Source: JALORV01 sp963766365
Lineage (GTDB): Bacteria > Pseudomonadota > Gammaproteobacteria > Burkholderiales > Burkholderiaceae_F
Length of the DNA: 64,000 nt
Direction: 5' to 3'
Assembly (NCBI GenBank): GCA_963766365.1
Contig: CAVXZK010000001.1
Span: 209,303-273,302, forward strand
Shown piece after piece: positions 11,061-20,907 of the stretch. Every line of letters starts with the position of its first letter. Position 1 is the stretch's first letter. The notes beneath the pieces are model-generated. The model saw only the letters and a list, made by a program, of their open reading frames with translations. It made no database searches and was not told the DNA's origin. Made by a program: the position numbers and the translations under genes.

Positions 11061-11941
11061 ACTTAGAGTACTGCACGCTGGATGTGTTCACCGATCGCCG
11101 CTTCGGCGGCAATCCGCTGGCCGTCGTGCTCGATGCACGCGGAATCGACGACGCGACGATGCAGTCGGTAGCGCGCGAGTTCAACTACAGCGAAACGACC
11201 TTCGTGCTTGCACCCGCCAACCCGGTGCATGCCGCACGAGTTCGCATCTTCACGCCCGGGGGCGAACTGCCCTTCGCCGGCCATCCCACCGTAGGAACCG
11301 CGTTCGCACTCGCCTCGCTCGGCCGCATCGGTCCCGGTGTGCGCGACATTGTGTTCGAGGAAGGCGTGGGCCCAGTGCCAGTCAGCATCGATCGCCATGC
11401 CGACGGGTCGATCTACGGCTGCACCCTCACCACCGCGCAGCCTCCGGAGCGGGTCGAGGTGATCGAGGACCTCGCTGGCGCGGCCGCGATGCTCGGCCTT
11501 GCCGCGAACGCGGTGCCGTCCCGACCCGAGGTCTGGTCCTGCGGTGTGCCCTTCCTGGTGGTGCCGCTCGCCACTGTTGACGCACTGTCCGCCGCACGGC
11601 TCGATCTCGAACGGTGGCACGCTCTGCTGGGTAACCGCAGCACGCAGAAGCTCTATCCGGTAGCCCGCAGCGGCGAGGCGAGCTGGCGTGCACGCATGTT
11701 CGCACCCGGATCCGGCGTGGCCGAGGACCCGGCCACCGGGTCTGCCGCGGCCGCGCTGGCGGGATGGCTCGCCGAACACGCCGGCAACGACGGCCCCCAG
11801 AACTGGGAGATCCAGCAGGGGCTCGAGATGGGCCGTCCGAGTGCCATTGCGCTTTCGTACGACCAGACCGGCGGCACCGCCTGTCGCGTTCGCGTCGGTG
11901 GCCGCGCCGTGATGGTCACCCGCGGTACGTTGTCGCTGTAG
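11057..11941 (+). CDS. PhzF family isomerase
   Basis: A 294-residue PhzF/diaminopimelate-epimerase-fold protein. The N-terminal YCTLDVFTDRRFGGNPLAVV, the motif FNYSETTFV with the general-base Glu, and FTPGGELPFAGHPTVGTAF are all typical, as is the late EDPATGSAAAAL. PhzF catalyses a hydrogen shift in phenazine synthesis, but most homologues outside phz clusters have unknown substrates, and no other phz genes are here. The ATG overlaps the transporter stop, with GGAGG 8 bases upstream. Confidence 0.92.
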   Translation: MNLEYCTLDVFTDRRFGGNPLAVVLDARGIDDATMQSVAREFNYSETTFVLAPANPVHAARVRIFTPGGELPFAGHPTVGTAFALASLGRIGPGVRDIVFEEGVGPVPVSIDRHADGSIYGCTLTTAQPPERVEVIEDLAGAAAMLGLAANAVPSRPEVWSCGVPFLVVPLATVDALSAARLDLERWHALLGNRSTQKLYPVARSGEASWRARMFAPGSGVAEDPATGSAAAALAGWLAEHAGNDGPQNWEIQQGLEMGRPSAIALSYDQTGGTACRVRVGGRAVMVTRGTLSL

Positions 11942-11945
11942 CGAG

Positions 11946-12413
11946 CTACAGCAGCGCGCGTCCGATCGTGGCCACCGCGGTGGTCACAATACCGAGTGCC
12001 AGGTTGGTGACGACCAGCTGGCGGATCGCGTCGAGGTTCGCCGCCGCCGTGGGCCAGTCGCTCGCCGCCACCGCGCGCTGCAATCGGGGGAACGGTGCGA
12101 AGCGGATATGCAGGAAGATCCCCATCATCGCGAGGCCGATCGCAAACATCACGTGCACGGAGACATGTGCGTTGGCGAATCCGCCGGCACCGAGAATCAG
12201 CCCGATGCCGCTGCCGAGGATGGCGATGATCGCGATCATCACCCAGAAGAAGAAGCGGCCCAGCGCCGTGGCGAGCAGCGGAAGTCGCTGCGGCGGCGGC
12301 AACTGACCCGCGGCTGCCGGCCGCACTGCGAAATGCAGCACAAACATGCCGCCGACCCAGATGACCACCCCCAGAAGGTGGATGAAGAGCAGCGTCGTAT
12401 AAACGAGCCTCAT
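11946..12413 (-). CDS. CopD-like integral membrane protein
   Basis: A 155-residue protein with four predicted membrane helices. The first is LLFIHLLGVVIWVGGMFVLHF, with histidines spaced as in CopD/DUF2269-type proteins, and a HVMFAIGLAMMGIFLH helix also carries histidines. The family is linked to copper handling or haem-type membrane redox functions, but single-domain members are largely uncharacterised. It follows parC by 3 bases and meets the PhzF gene tail to tail. Confidence 0.7.
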   Translation of the reverse strand: MRLVYTTLLFIHLLGVVIWVGGMFVLHFAVRPAAAGQLPPPQRLPLLATALGRFFFWVMIAIIAILGSGIGLILGAGGFANAHVSVHVMFAIGLAMMGIFLHIRFAPFPRLQRAVAASDWPTAAANLDAIRQLVVTNLALGIVTTAVATIGRALL

Positions 12414-12416
12414 GCG

Positions 12417-14750
12417 TTATGCCTCGGGCAATCGTGACAGAACAAACGGGGGTTTCAGCCTGGAATCAACCAGCTTGCCCTTGCGCGCACGGTGTCCGTG
12501 CTGCGCTTCCAGCTGAGCTCCGGCGAGCCTGACCTCGACCGGCTTGCCAGCGGAACCGCGCGTCGCGTGCAGCACCGCACCACTGGAGATCGGAAGCGCC
12601 GCCAGGAGTGTCTCGCCATCGTCAAGGTCCATCAGCGTGACCCCGCGCCCGCCGCCCACGAGCGCCTTGATCTCGCTGGCATCGAACACCAGCACGCGCC
12701 CCTTGGCGGACAGGCAGGCGATGAGCCGGTCGCTGGCGGCCTTGACTAGCTGCGGGCGCAGCGGCTCGGCACCCTCCTCGACCGTGATGAACTGCTTGCC
12801 GGCCTTCTGCCGGGACACCATGTCGCCCAGCGATGCCGCGAATCCGTAGCCATTGCTGGTCGCCAGCAGCAGGGGCGCATCCGGCGGGCCCGCGACATAA
12901 CTGACCAACTTCGTCCCGGCCTCAAGCTCGATCATCGAACTGACGGGTGCGCCGTCGCCACGCGCCGACGGCAGCTGCGCCACCGGCACCGAGTACACGC
13001 GGCCGTTGCTGCCAATCGCGATCAGCTGGTCGACGCTGCGGCACTCGTACGCTTCATACAGCGCGTCGCCGGTCTTGAAGCCGAATTGCGCCGGATCATG
13101 GCCGTGTCCGCTGCGCGCGCGCACGAAGCCTCTCTCGGAGACGATCACCGTCACCGGCTCGTCCAGCAGCTTGACTTCGACGGCCGCGCGCTCGGCCTCC
13201 TCGAGCAACGTGCGCCGTGCATCGCCGTACTTCTTCGCATCGTCCTCGATCTCGCGCGCGACCTGCTTGCGCAGCACGGCGTCCGATCCCAGCAGCTTGC
13301 GCAGTCCGCCCTCTTCCTTGCGCAACTCCGCCAGCTCCTGCTCGATCTTGAGACCTTCCAGTCGCGCCAGCTGCCGCAGCCGGATCTCCAGGATGTCCTC
13401 GGCCTGGCGCTCGGTCAGCTTGAACGCCTTGATCAGGTCCGCCTTCGGTTCGTCCGAGTTGCGGATCAGCCTGATGACCTTGTCGATATTCAGCAGAACC
13501 GCCTGCCGGCCCTCGAGGATGTGGATGCGATCCTCGACCTTCTGCAGCCGATGCTGGGAACGACGGCGCACCGTGTCGACCCGGAACTCGATCCACTCCA
13601 GGAGGATCTCGTTGAGCGGCTTGCAGCGCGGCCGACCGTCGCGGCCGATCATCACGAGGTTGATCGGCGCACCGGCTTCCATGCTCGTTTGCGCCAGCAA
13701 GGTCCGCACGAACTCGTCGCGGTCGACCTTCGACGTCCGCGGCTCGAAGACCAGCCGCACTGCCGCATCCTTGCCGGACTCGTCGCGCACGGTGTCGAGC
13801 ACCGACAGCATCAGTTGCTTGGTCTGCTGCTGTTCGGCAGACAGGGCTTTCTTGCCGGCCTTGACCTTCGGATTCGTGAGTTCCTCGATTTCCTCGAGCA
13901 CGCGCTGCGCCGAGGCCGAAGGCGGCAGCTCGGTAACGACCAGCTGCCATTGGCCTCGCGCGAGTTCCTCGAACTCGTAGCGCGCGCGCACCTTGAGGCT
14001 GCCACGGCCGCTGGTATAGATGTCGCGGATGTCGCTGCGCGATGAAATGATCTGACCGCCGCCCGGGAAGTCCGGCGCCGGAAGCCTGGCCAGCACCTCG
14101 TCGATCGAAGCCTTCGGATTGCCCAGCAGCAACAGCGTGGCCGCCGACACTTCGCGCAGGTTGTGCGACGGGATCTCGGTGGCCATGCCGACCGCGATGC
14201 CTGAAGCACCGTTTAACAGCACGAATGGCAGGCGTGCCGGCAGCAGACGCGGCTCCTGCGTCGAGCCGTCGTAGTTCGGCATGAAATCGACCGTACCTTC
14301 GTCGATTTCGTCGAGCAGCAGGCGCGCGATCGGCGTCAGTCGCGCCTCGGTGTAGCGCATCGCCGCCGCGCCGTCGCCGTCGCGGCTGCCAAAGTTGCCC
14401 TGGCCGTCGACCAGCGGGTAGCGCAGCGAGAAGTCCTGCGCCATCCGCACCATCGCGTCGTAGGCAGCCTGGTCACCGTGCGGATGAAAGCGGCCGAGCA
14501 CATCACCGACGACGCGCGCCGACTTCACCGGCCGGGCCCCAGCCACCAGGCCCATCTCGTTCATCGCGAACAGGATGCGGCGCTGGACCGGCTTCTGGCC
14601 GTCGGCGCCGTCGGGCAGCGCGCGACCCTTGACGACCGAGATCGCGTAGTCGAGGTACGCGCGCTGCGCGAACTGGGCCAGCGTCAGCGAGTCGCTGCCA
14701 TCGCCGTCGCTGCCGTTGCCGGTGGGAAATAGTGTCTGTTGTTCGAGCAT
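12417..14750 (-). CDS. parC: ParC, DNA topoisomerase IV subunit A
   Basis: A 777-residue protein with the type IIA breakage-reunion domain. LDYAISVVKGRALPD starts near residue 33, the quinolone-determining region reads HPHGDQAAYDAMVRM, and the catalytic tyrosine lies in AAMRYTEARL. A coiled region (about 430-500) and a C-terminal beta-pinwheel with degenerate repeats follow. ParC with ParE decatenates daughter chromosomes. Separation of parC and parE by other genes is common in betaproteobacteria. The ATG is preceded by a purine-rich GGTGCGCCACC stretch only, so the ribosome site is weak. Confidence 0.95.
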   Translation of the reverse strand: MLEQQTLFPTGNGSDGDGSDSLTLAQFAQRAYLDYAISVVKGRALPDGADGQKPVQRRILFAMNEMGLVAGARPVKSARVVGDVLGRFHPHGDQAAYDAMVRMAQDFSLRYPLVDGQGNFGSRDGDGAAAMRYTEARLTPIARLLLDEIDEGTVDFMPNYDGSTQEPRLLPARLPFVLLNGASGIAVGMATEIPSHNLREVSAATLLLLGNPKASIDEVLARLPAPDFPGGGQIISSRSDIRDIYTSGRGSLKVRARYEFEELARGQWQLVVTELPPSASAQRVLEEIEELTNPKVKAGKKALSAEQQQTKQLMLSVLDTVRDESGKDAAVRLVFEPRTSKVDRDEFVRTLLAQTSMEAGAPINLVMIGRDGRPRCKPLNEILLEWIEFRVDTVRRRSQHRLQKVEDRIHILEGRQAVLLNIDKVIRLIRNSDEPKADLIKAFKLTERQAEDILEIRLRQLARLEGLKIEQELAELRKEEGGLRKLLGSDAVLRKQVAREIEDDAKKYGDARRTLLEEAERAAVEVKLLDEPVTVIVSERGFVRARSGHGHDPAQFGFKTGDALYEAYECRSVDQLIAIGSNGRVYSVPVAQLPSARGDGAPVSSMIELEAGTKLVSYVAGPPDAPLLLATSNGYGFAASLGDMVSRQKAGKQFITVEEGAEPLRPQLVKAASDRLIACLSAKGRVLVFDASEIKALVGGGRGVTLMDLDDGETLLAALPISSGAVLHATRGSAGKPVEVRLAGAQLEAQHGHRARKGKLVDSRLKPPFVLSRLPEA

Positions 14751-14823
14751 GGAGGTGGCGCACCCAGTGATGCCTGATGCGATTCTACGGAGCCCGCACG
14801 GCCGGTGCCGGCCAGCAGGGGAG

Positions 14824-15660
14824 TCAGACGCGACAGCCGGCAGCGAACTCCATGTACAGCTCGCGCGCGCGCGTTGCCACCGGGCCGATCGGCAGTTCGC
14901 GCCCGCCGTACCGCGTGCACGGCATCACCTTGCCGTAATTGCCGGTATTGAAGATCTCACGGGCGGTGTCGAGTTCCGCCGGCTTCACGGCGCGCTGTTC
15001 CACGGCGATGCCGATGTCAGACAGCAGCTGGATCACGCGCGCCCGGGTAATGCCCGCCAGGAAAGTCCCGTTGGCCGCTGGCGTCACGACCGCGCCATTG
15101 CTCGCAACGAAGAACAGATTCGCGGTGGCGAACTCGGCAACGTTGCCTTCGGGATCCAGCACAACGGCATTGTTGAACCCGGCCTCGGCCGCCTCACGCA
15201 ACGCCCGTGCAACGTTGGGATACAGCGCGGACGCCTTGGCGTCAGTGGTCGCCGCCAGCGGTGACGGCCGACGGCGCTGCGACAGGTGCGCCGAGAATCC
15301 CGCGAAGGGCGGCAACGGCGCGTCGAACACCGTCAGTGCAAACGCGCTCTTTTCCGGAACCAGCAGGCCGGCCGTTCCGAACACCAGTGGCCGGATGTAC
15401 AGGTCGGCATCGGCCGGGAAGCGGTGGATCCCTTCGATGGCGAGCCGCATCAGTTCGTCGATCGGCAGCTCGAGCGTCAGTCCCACCCGCCGTGCTGAGT
15501 CATAGGTGCGCTCGCAGTGCGCACGCAAGTCCGGCGCCATGCGACGGATCGAGCGCGCGCCGTCGAAGATCGTCGAAGCGAGCCACACGCTGTGATCCAT
15601 TGCACCGATCAGCGGGACATTGCCGTCGTGCCATGCGCCCTCGAAAAACGTCGTGTGCAG
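14824..15660 (-). CDS. Branched-chain aminotransferase family, apparent CTG start
   Basis: A fold-type IV PLP aminotransferase of 278 residues (258 if started at the ATG at 15600). The family core is seen as FDGARSIRRMAPDL, YIRPLVFG, and FNNAVVLDPEGNVAEFATAN, with the cofactor-region AGITRARVIQLL. The 20 codons before the ATG encode LHTTFFEGAWHDGNVPLIGA, which aligns with the conserved N-terminus of the family, so translation should begin upstream. The only candidate before an in-frame stop is CTG at 15660, preceded at 6 bases by AGGAG (15671-15667) that overlaps the TAG of the upstream gene. It transfers the amino group between branched-chain amino acids and 2-oxoglutarate. Confidence 0.85.
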   Translation of the reverse strand: MHTTFFEGAWHDGNVPLIGAMDHSVWLASTIFDGARSIRRMAPDLRAHCERTYDSARRVGLTLELPIDELMRLAIEGIHRFPADADLYIRPLVFGTAGLLVPEKSAFALTVFDAPLPPFAGFSAHLSQRRRPSPLAATTDAKASALYPNVARALREAAEAGFNNAVVLDPEGNVAEFATANLFFVASNGAVVTPAANGTFLAGITRARVIQLLSDIGIAVEQRAVKPAELDTAREIFNTGNYGKVMPCTRYGGRELPIGPVATRARELYMEFAAGCRV

Positions 15661-15669
15661 CGGAGTCTC

Positions 15670-18600
15670 CTAGTGCATGAGTGACCGCTCGCGACCGGTG
15701 CCACGGCGATCGATGAAAAGCCTGATGAAGTCGTCACCGGGCATCGGCCGGGCAAACAGATACCCCTGCGCGGCATCGCATCCCAGATGCTGCATCCAGG
15801 TCTGCTGCGCCTGCGTCTCGATCCCCTCCGCAGTGACGCTGATGCCCAGCGAGCGCGCCATCTCGATCACCGCCTTGACGATCGTCAGTGTGCGGGCATC
15901 GCGCATGCACTCGACGGTGAAGCTTCGGTCGATCTTCAGCCGATGGATCGGCAGGTCGCGCAGGTGCGCAAGGCTCGAAAAGCCGACACCGAAATCGTCG
16001 AGCGCAAGGCGCACTCCGGCATTGCGCATGCGCACCAGGTTCTCGCGTGACACCGCCGATGTGTCGAGCAGACCGGTTTCCGTGACCTCGACCTCGATCT
16101 CCGACGGCGCCACTTCGTAGGCGTTCAGCACGTCGAGCAGCCCCTCGACACAGCCGAGCTGGCGCAGCTGCACGCCGGACATGTTGATCGCTACAGGCGG
16201 CACGTCGAGTTGCAGATGGCGCCATTCCTGCCGCGCGCGGCACGCTTCGCGCAGCACCCAGTCGCCGAGGCCGACGATCAGGCCGGATTCCTCGGCGATC
16301 GGGATGAACTCGGCGGGCGAGATGTCGCCCAGCTCGGCATCGCGCCAACGGATCAGCGCCTCGGCACCGATCATCTTGCCGTCGGTAAGCGACACCAGTG
16401 GCTGGTAGAACAGCTTGAAGTCGCGCGACTCGACCGCCTTGCGAAGCCGCTGCTCGAGCCGCAGCCGCAGGTCGACGCGACGCGCCACCGTCTGCGTATA
16501 GAAGGCATAGGTGCGGCGGCCGCTGTCCTTCGCCTGGTACATCGCCGCATCGGCAGCGTTCAACAGCGAGTCGAGATCGATGCCGTCCTGTGGAAAGAAG
16601 CTGATGCCGACGGACGCCGTCACGGCGATCTCCATGCCGAGGATGCGCGCCGGCTCGCAGATCGCATCGATCAGCTTGCGCGCGACGTCGACCGCAGCAT
16701 CCGGTCGTTGCAGATCCACCAGCAGCACGACCAGTTCATCTCCGCCGCGACGCCCGAGCAGGTGCGGCTCGCCGACGACATCACGCATGCGGCTGGCGAC
16801 GATCGCGAGCATCTCGTCGCCCACGCGGTGACCGTAGCCGTTGTTGAGAAGACGGAAGTTGTCGAGATCGATGAACAGGAGCGAGCAGCGCTTGCCTTCG
16901 GCATAGGACGTCGCCAGGAGCCTCCCGGCGCGCTCGTCGAAGGTCTGGCGGTTCGACAATTGCGTGAGTGCATCGACCGTCGCGAGCCTCTCGATGCGCT
17001 CCTGTGCCCGGATCTGCTCGCTGATGTTCTTGCCGATTCCGCGGTAGCCGCGGAAGTTGCCTTCAGCATCGAACACCGGATCGCCGCTGGTCAGGTGATA
17101 GACCAGTGAGCCGTCAGGCATCCAGCGACGGAACATCACGTCGCGGAACGGGCGGTGGGCCAGCAGCGTGGCGCGATGCTCGTCCCACGAGGACGGCTGG
17201 ATCAGTTCGCCAGGCAGCTCCCAGCGGTGCTTGCCGATGACCTCGTCCTCGCTCAGGCCGAAGGATCCCCGGGCGCCCTGCCTCAGTACCGTGAAGCGCA
17301 GGCTGTCGTCCATTTCCCAGTACCAGTCGGACGAGAGCTCGGTCAATGCGCGGAACCGCGCCTCGCTGTCGGAAATGCGCGCGATCAGCGACTCGCGTTC
17401 GGTCACGTCCCAGGCCAGGCCGCGATAGCCGACGAACTCACCCCGCTCGAACACCGGCTGGCCGGCGAGCTCGTAATACGCGGTCTCCTCGCCGTTGCGC
17501 AGTTTCAGCTTGAAGTTTCGGAACGACTCGCGCCTTACGACCCGCTCGCGCAGCACCGACCAGTCGACCGGAAATGCCGGATCGATGTGCTCGATCTCCC
17601 AGAAGCGCCGATTCAGCGTCCATGCCGCGAAGCGCTCCTGCCGCGCCGGTTCACCGCGCACCGCGGTCACCCGCAGATCGGTATCCGTTTCCCAGTACCA
17701 CTCGGTCGCGAGCATGGTGAGCGCGCGGAATCGCTCCTCGCTGCGCCGCAGCGCTGCCAGCATGTCCTCGCGTTCGGTGACCACGCGCCCGGCACCGTAG
17801 TAGCCCTGGAACTCGCCCTTCTCATCGAAGATCGGCTTGCCTGTGACCGCGATCCACATCGGCGAGCCGTCGCCGCGACGGGCGCGGTACGTGAACCAGG
17901 GAAACGGCTGCCGCTGAGCGATTCGCGCCCGGTACTCCGCGTACTGGTTCGGGTCGGCCTCGAAACCGGGCATCTCCTCGCGGCGCTGCCCGAGCAGGCG
18001 GTCGGGCGCGGCCTTGACGTGCTCCTCCATCGCGGCGGAGAACTCGACGAAGCGGCCTTCGGCGTCCTGGCGCCAGAACCAGTCGTAGGTCAGCGCCGCG
18101 AGATCGTCGATCAGCTTGCGGCGCTTGCTGAGCTCGTGTTCGATGACCTTCTGTTCCGTGACATCGCTGCGGAAGCTGATGATTCCGCCGCTTGCCGTCC
18201 GGCAATCCGTCATCAGCAGCCAGCGCCCACGATGATGGCGCGCCACCTCGCTCACTTCCGAGCCGCTGCGACGGCGGCGTTCGCCATCGGCGATGAAGTC
18301 CACCAGCGTGCGTCCGTCGACGACCTCGGCCGGAGCGACTCGGTAGTACGCGACCATCAAGTCGCGGTAGCTGCGGCCGGGAACGAGCTGATCCTTCAGC
18401 TCCGAATACAGCGTGCGATAGGCTTCATTGCATCCGATCAGGACATCGCCGGCATCCCACAACGCGACGCCGACATTCATCGACTCGATCGACTCTTCCC
18501 ACAGCCGTGCACGGTCACGCGCGCGGCGCTGTGCCCCCCGGACGATCACGATCCACGCGAGCACCAGCAGGCCCAGCACAAGGGCAAGCAGGCGCTGCGT

Positions 18601-18798
18601 CCAGACCAGAAGCGGCATCAGCATGGGGTTGGCGCTCTGCACGGCCTGAGGCAGCAGCCATGGCGCCAGGAGGCTCGCGAGCAGCGCCACCGTCAGCGCG
18701 CCGATGCACCAGCTCAGCCATGGTGTGGGTATGGCAATCGCTGCGTCGTTGGTGGGCGGCAGAACTGCGCTGCCGCCGGATGACTGCCCCTGTGTCAT
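15670..18798 (-). CDS. Membrane PAS-GGDEF-EAL cyclic-di-GMP protein
   Basis: About 1042 residues. Two N-terminal membrane helices (around residues 27-55 and 67-90) precede four PAS-like domains, the later ones repeating the pattern WYWETD and WYWEMD with VTERE or ISEQ ends. A GGDEF domain follows (LTQLSNRQTFDERAG; active-site loop RRGGDEL) and then an EAL domain with GAEALIRW, NMSGVQL, EVTE, DDFGVGFSSL and EGIET, all phosphodiesterase signature positions. The GGDEF loop ends in Leu instead of Phe; the catalytic acidic residues remain. It probably senses signals through PAS and turns over c-di-GMP, mainly as a phosphodiesterase. GTG at 18858 is an alternative start. Confidence 0.9.
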   Translation of the reverse strand: MTQGQSSGGSAVLPPTNDAAIAIPTPWLSWCIGALTVALLASLLAPWLLPQAVQSANPMLMPLLVWTQRLLALVLGLLVLAWIVIVRGAQRRARDRARLWEESIESMNVGVALWDAGDVLIGCNEAYRTLYSELKDQLVPGRSYRDLMVAYYRVAPAEVVDGRTLVDFIADGERRRRSGSEVSEVARHHRGRWLLMTDCRTASGGIISFRSDVTEQKVIEHELSKRRKLIDDLAALTYDWFWRQDAEGRFVEFSAAMEEHVKAAPDRLLGQRREEMPGFEADPNQYAEYRARIAQRQPFPWFTYRARRGDGSPMWIAVTGKPIFDEKGEFQGYYGAGRVVTEREDMLAALRRSEERFRALTMLATEWYWETDTDLRVTAVRGEPARQERFAAWTLNRRFWEIEHIDPAFPVDWSVLRERVVRRESFRNFKLKLRNGEETAYYELAGQPVFERGEFVGYRGLAWDVTERESLIARISDSEARFRALTELSSDWYWEMDDSLRFTVLRQGARGSFGLSEDEVIGKHRWELPGELIQPSSWDEHRATLLAHRPFRDVMFRRWMPDGSLVYHLTSGDPVFDAEGNFRGYRGIGKNISEQIRAQERIERLATVDALTQLSNRQTFDERAGRLLATSYAEGKRCSLLFIDLDNFRLLNNGYGHRVGDEMLAIVASRMRDVVGEPHLLGRRGGDELVVLLVDLQRPDAAVDVARKLIDAICEPARILGMEIAVTASVGISFFPQDGIDLDSLLNAADAAMYQAKDSGRRTYAFYTQTVARRVDLRLRLEQRLRKAVESRDFKLFYQPLVSLTDGKMIGAEALIRWRDAELGDISPAEFIPIAEESGLIVGLGDWVLREACRARQEWRHLQLDVPPVAINMSGVQLRQLGCVEGLLDVLNAYEVAPSEIEVEVTETGLLDTSAVSRENLVRMRNAGVRLALDDFGVGFSSLAHLRDLPIHRLKIDRSFTVECMRDARTLTIVKAVIEMARSLGISVTAEGIETQAQQTWMQHLGCDAAQGYLFARPMPGDDFIRLFIDRRGTGRERSLMH

Positions 18799-18918
18799 GC
18801 GGAATTTCTGGTTTGTTGTCCGCCCTCGCGGCCGCGCGCAAGTATGCGCGCAAGGCACACCCCCAAAACAGACTTGTTCAGGGGAGGCAACCCGTCAAAC
18901 CACCGGTTCGCGTTGCTG

Positions 18919-20907
18919 CTAGACGTCGGCATCGACCTCGTGGCCGTGTTCCTCCAGCCAGGCGCGTCGCGCCTGGCTTTCGGCGCGGCCCATCAGCATC
19001 GTCATCGTCGCGGCGGTCTTCTCGGCCGGGAGATCGCCGAGCCCGACACGCAGCATGCGACGCGTGTCGGGATTCATCGTCGTCTCCCAGAGCTGCTCCG
19101 GGCTCATCTCGCCGAGCCCCTTGAACCGCGCGATGCTCCAGGCCGACTCCTTGACGCCCTCGTCGCCCAGCTTCTCCAGCGTGGCGTCGAGCTCGGCGTC
19201 GTCGAGGCAATAGAGGCGACGCGCCGGGCGTTTGCCCTGCGCATTGACGTCAACCCGGAACAGCGGCGGCCGGGCGACGAAGATGTGACCGCGGTCGACC
19301 AGTTGCGGGAAATGCCGGAAGAAGAGCGTCAGCAGCAGCACCTGGATGTGCGAACCATCGACATCGGCATCGGCGAGGATGCAGATCTTGCCGTAGCGCA
19401 GCCCCTCGAGATTCACGTCGTCCGACGGTCCGTGCGGGTCGACGCCGATCGCCACGGCGATGTCGTGCACCTCGGCGTTGCCGAACAGCCGATCGCGCTC
19501 GACTTCCCAGGTATTGAGCACCTTGCCGCGTAGCGGAAGGATCGCCTGGAACCCCTTCTCGCGACCCATTTTTGCCGAACCGCCCGCCGAATCCCCCTCC
19601 ACGAGGAACAGCTCGTTGCGTGCAATTTCGGTCGATTCGCAGTCGGTGAGCTTGCCCGGAAGCACGGCCACCGCAGATCCCTTCTTCTTCTCGACTTTCT
19701 GTCCCGCCCGGGCGCGCGCCTGCGCCTGCCGGATCACCAGTTCCGCCAGCTGACGACCCTCGTTTGGATGCTGATTCAGCCAGAACTCGAAATGCGGCCG
19801 CACGAAGGAGGACACCAGCCGCAGGGCGTCGCGGCTGTTCAGGCGCTCCTTGATCTGGCCCTGAAACTGGGGATCGAGTACCTTTGCAGAGAGCACAAAG
19901 CTCGCACGTGCGAACACGTCCTCCGGCAGCAGCTTCACCCCCTTTGGAAGCAGCCCGTGCGCATCGACGAACGCGCGCACCGCGTTGAACAGCCCATCGC
20001 GCAATCCGGCCTCGTGCGTTCCGCCGGCCGGGGTCGGAATCAAATTCACATAAGACTCGCGGGTCACCGGGCCGTCCTCGGTCCAGACCACAACCCAGTT
20101 CGCGCCCTCGCCCTCGGCGTATGTCTGATCCTCCGCATCGGCGAATCCGCTCGACTCGAACGGAGGCAGCAGCGGATCGACGGGCAGCGAGGCCAGCAGA
20201 TACTCGCGCAGGCCGCCCTCGAAGCGCCAGTGCTGGACTGCTCCCGTCTTCTCGATCGTCAGCGTGACTTTCGTACCGGGCAGCAGCACGGCCTTGCTGC
20301 GTAGCAGGCGTTCCAGTTCATCAACCGGCACCTGCGGCGAATCGAAATACTTGGCGTTCGGCCAGGCCCGCACGCGCGTGCCTGTCCCTTTGGCCAGGCC
20401 CTTGGCCGCCGCCGATCGCAGCGGCTGGCTGACCTCCCCGTCAGCAAAGGCGATCGTGTGCAACTTGCCATCGCGAAAGACGGTGACATCGAGCTTCGCG
20501 GACAGCGCATTCGTCACGGACACGCCGACGCCATGCAACCCGCCGGCGAACGAGTATGCACCGCCGGCGCGCTTGTCGAACTTGCCGCCGGCATGCAGGC
20601 GCGTGAACACAATCTCGACGACCGGCGCCTTTTCCTCCGGATGCAAACCGACCGGGATGCCGCGCCCGTCGTCTTCGACCGTGACGGAGCCGTCCGTGTG
20701 CAGGGTGACGTCGATGCGATGCCCGAAGCCGGCCAGGATTTCGTCCGAGGCGTTATCGATGATCTCCTGAACGATGTGCAGCGGGCTGTCGGTACGCGTG
20801 TACATGCCCGGGCGCTGGCGCACCGGCTCCAGACCCTTGAGTACGCGGATCGATGCTTCGGCGTAATCGCCGGCGCGCCGCGTTTCACTGCGTGGTTTGC
20901 CTTGCAT
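18919..20907 (-). CDS. parE: ParE, DNA topoisomerase IV subunit B
   Basis: A 662-residue GHKL-ATPase/TOPRIM protein. GLEPVRQRPGMYT, EIIDNASDEILAGFG and DDGRGIPVG form the ATP site, GGLHGVGVSVTNAL is the lid region, and LVEGDSAGGSAKMGRE is the TOPRIM start, with DADVDGSHI for the metal. Length is close to E. coli ParE (630). The frame stays open far upstream, but conservation begins at the ATG at 20907, and a tRNA gene occupies the further upstream DNA. Works with ParC to separate replicated chromosomes. Confidence 0.95.
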   Translation of the reverse strand: MQGKPRSETRRAGDYAEASIRVLKGLEPVRQRPGMYTRTDSPLHIVQEIIDNASDEILAGFGHRIDVTLHTDGSVTVEDDGRGIPVGLHPEEKAPVVEIVFTRLHAGGKFDKRAGGAYSFAGGLHGVGVSVTNALSAKLDVTVFRDGKLHTIAFADGEVSQPLRSAAAKGLAKGTGTRVRAWPNAKYFDSPQVPVDELERLLRSKAVLLPGTKVTLTIEKTGAVQHWRFEGGLREYLLASLPVDPLLPPFESSGFADAEDQTYAEGEGANWVVVWTEDGPVTRESYVNLIPTPAGGTHEAGLRDGLFNAVRAFVDAHGLLPKGVKLLPEDVFARASFVLSAKVLDPQFQGQIKERLNSRDALRLVSSFVRPHFEFWLNQHPNEGRQLAELVIRQAQARARAGQKVEKKKGSAVAVLPGKLTDCESTEIARNELFLVEGDSAGGSAKMGREKGFQAILPLRGKVLNTWEVERDRLFGNAEVHDIAVAIGVDPHGPSDDVNLEGLRYGKICILADADVDGSHIQVLLLTLFFRHFPQLVDRGHIFVARPPLFRVDVNAQGKRPARRLYCLDDAELDATLEKLGDEGVKESAWSIARFKGLGEMSPEQLWETTMNPDTRRMLRVGLGDLPAEKTAATMTMLMGRAESQARRAWLEEHGHEVDADV

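Noticed and set aside
10127..11941. A 604-residue apparent fusion with the PhzF protein at its C-terminus
   Set aside because: The first half is an out-of-frame reading of the DMT transporter; PhzF has its own ATG with GGAGG at 11057.
17155..18783. A 542-codon plus-strand frame opposite the PAS-GGDEF-EAL gene
   Set aside because: Antisense shadow; the minus strand shows complete domain motifs.
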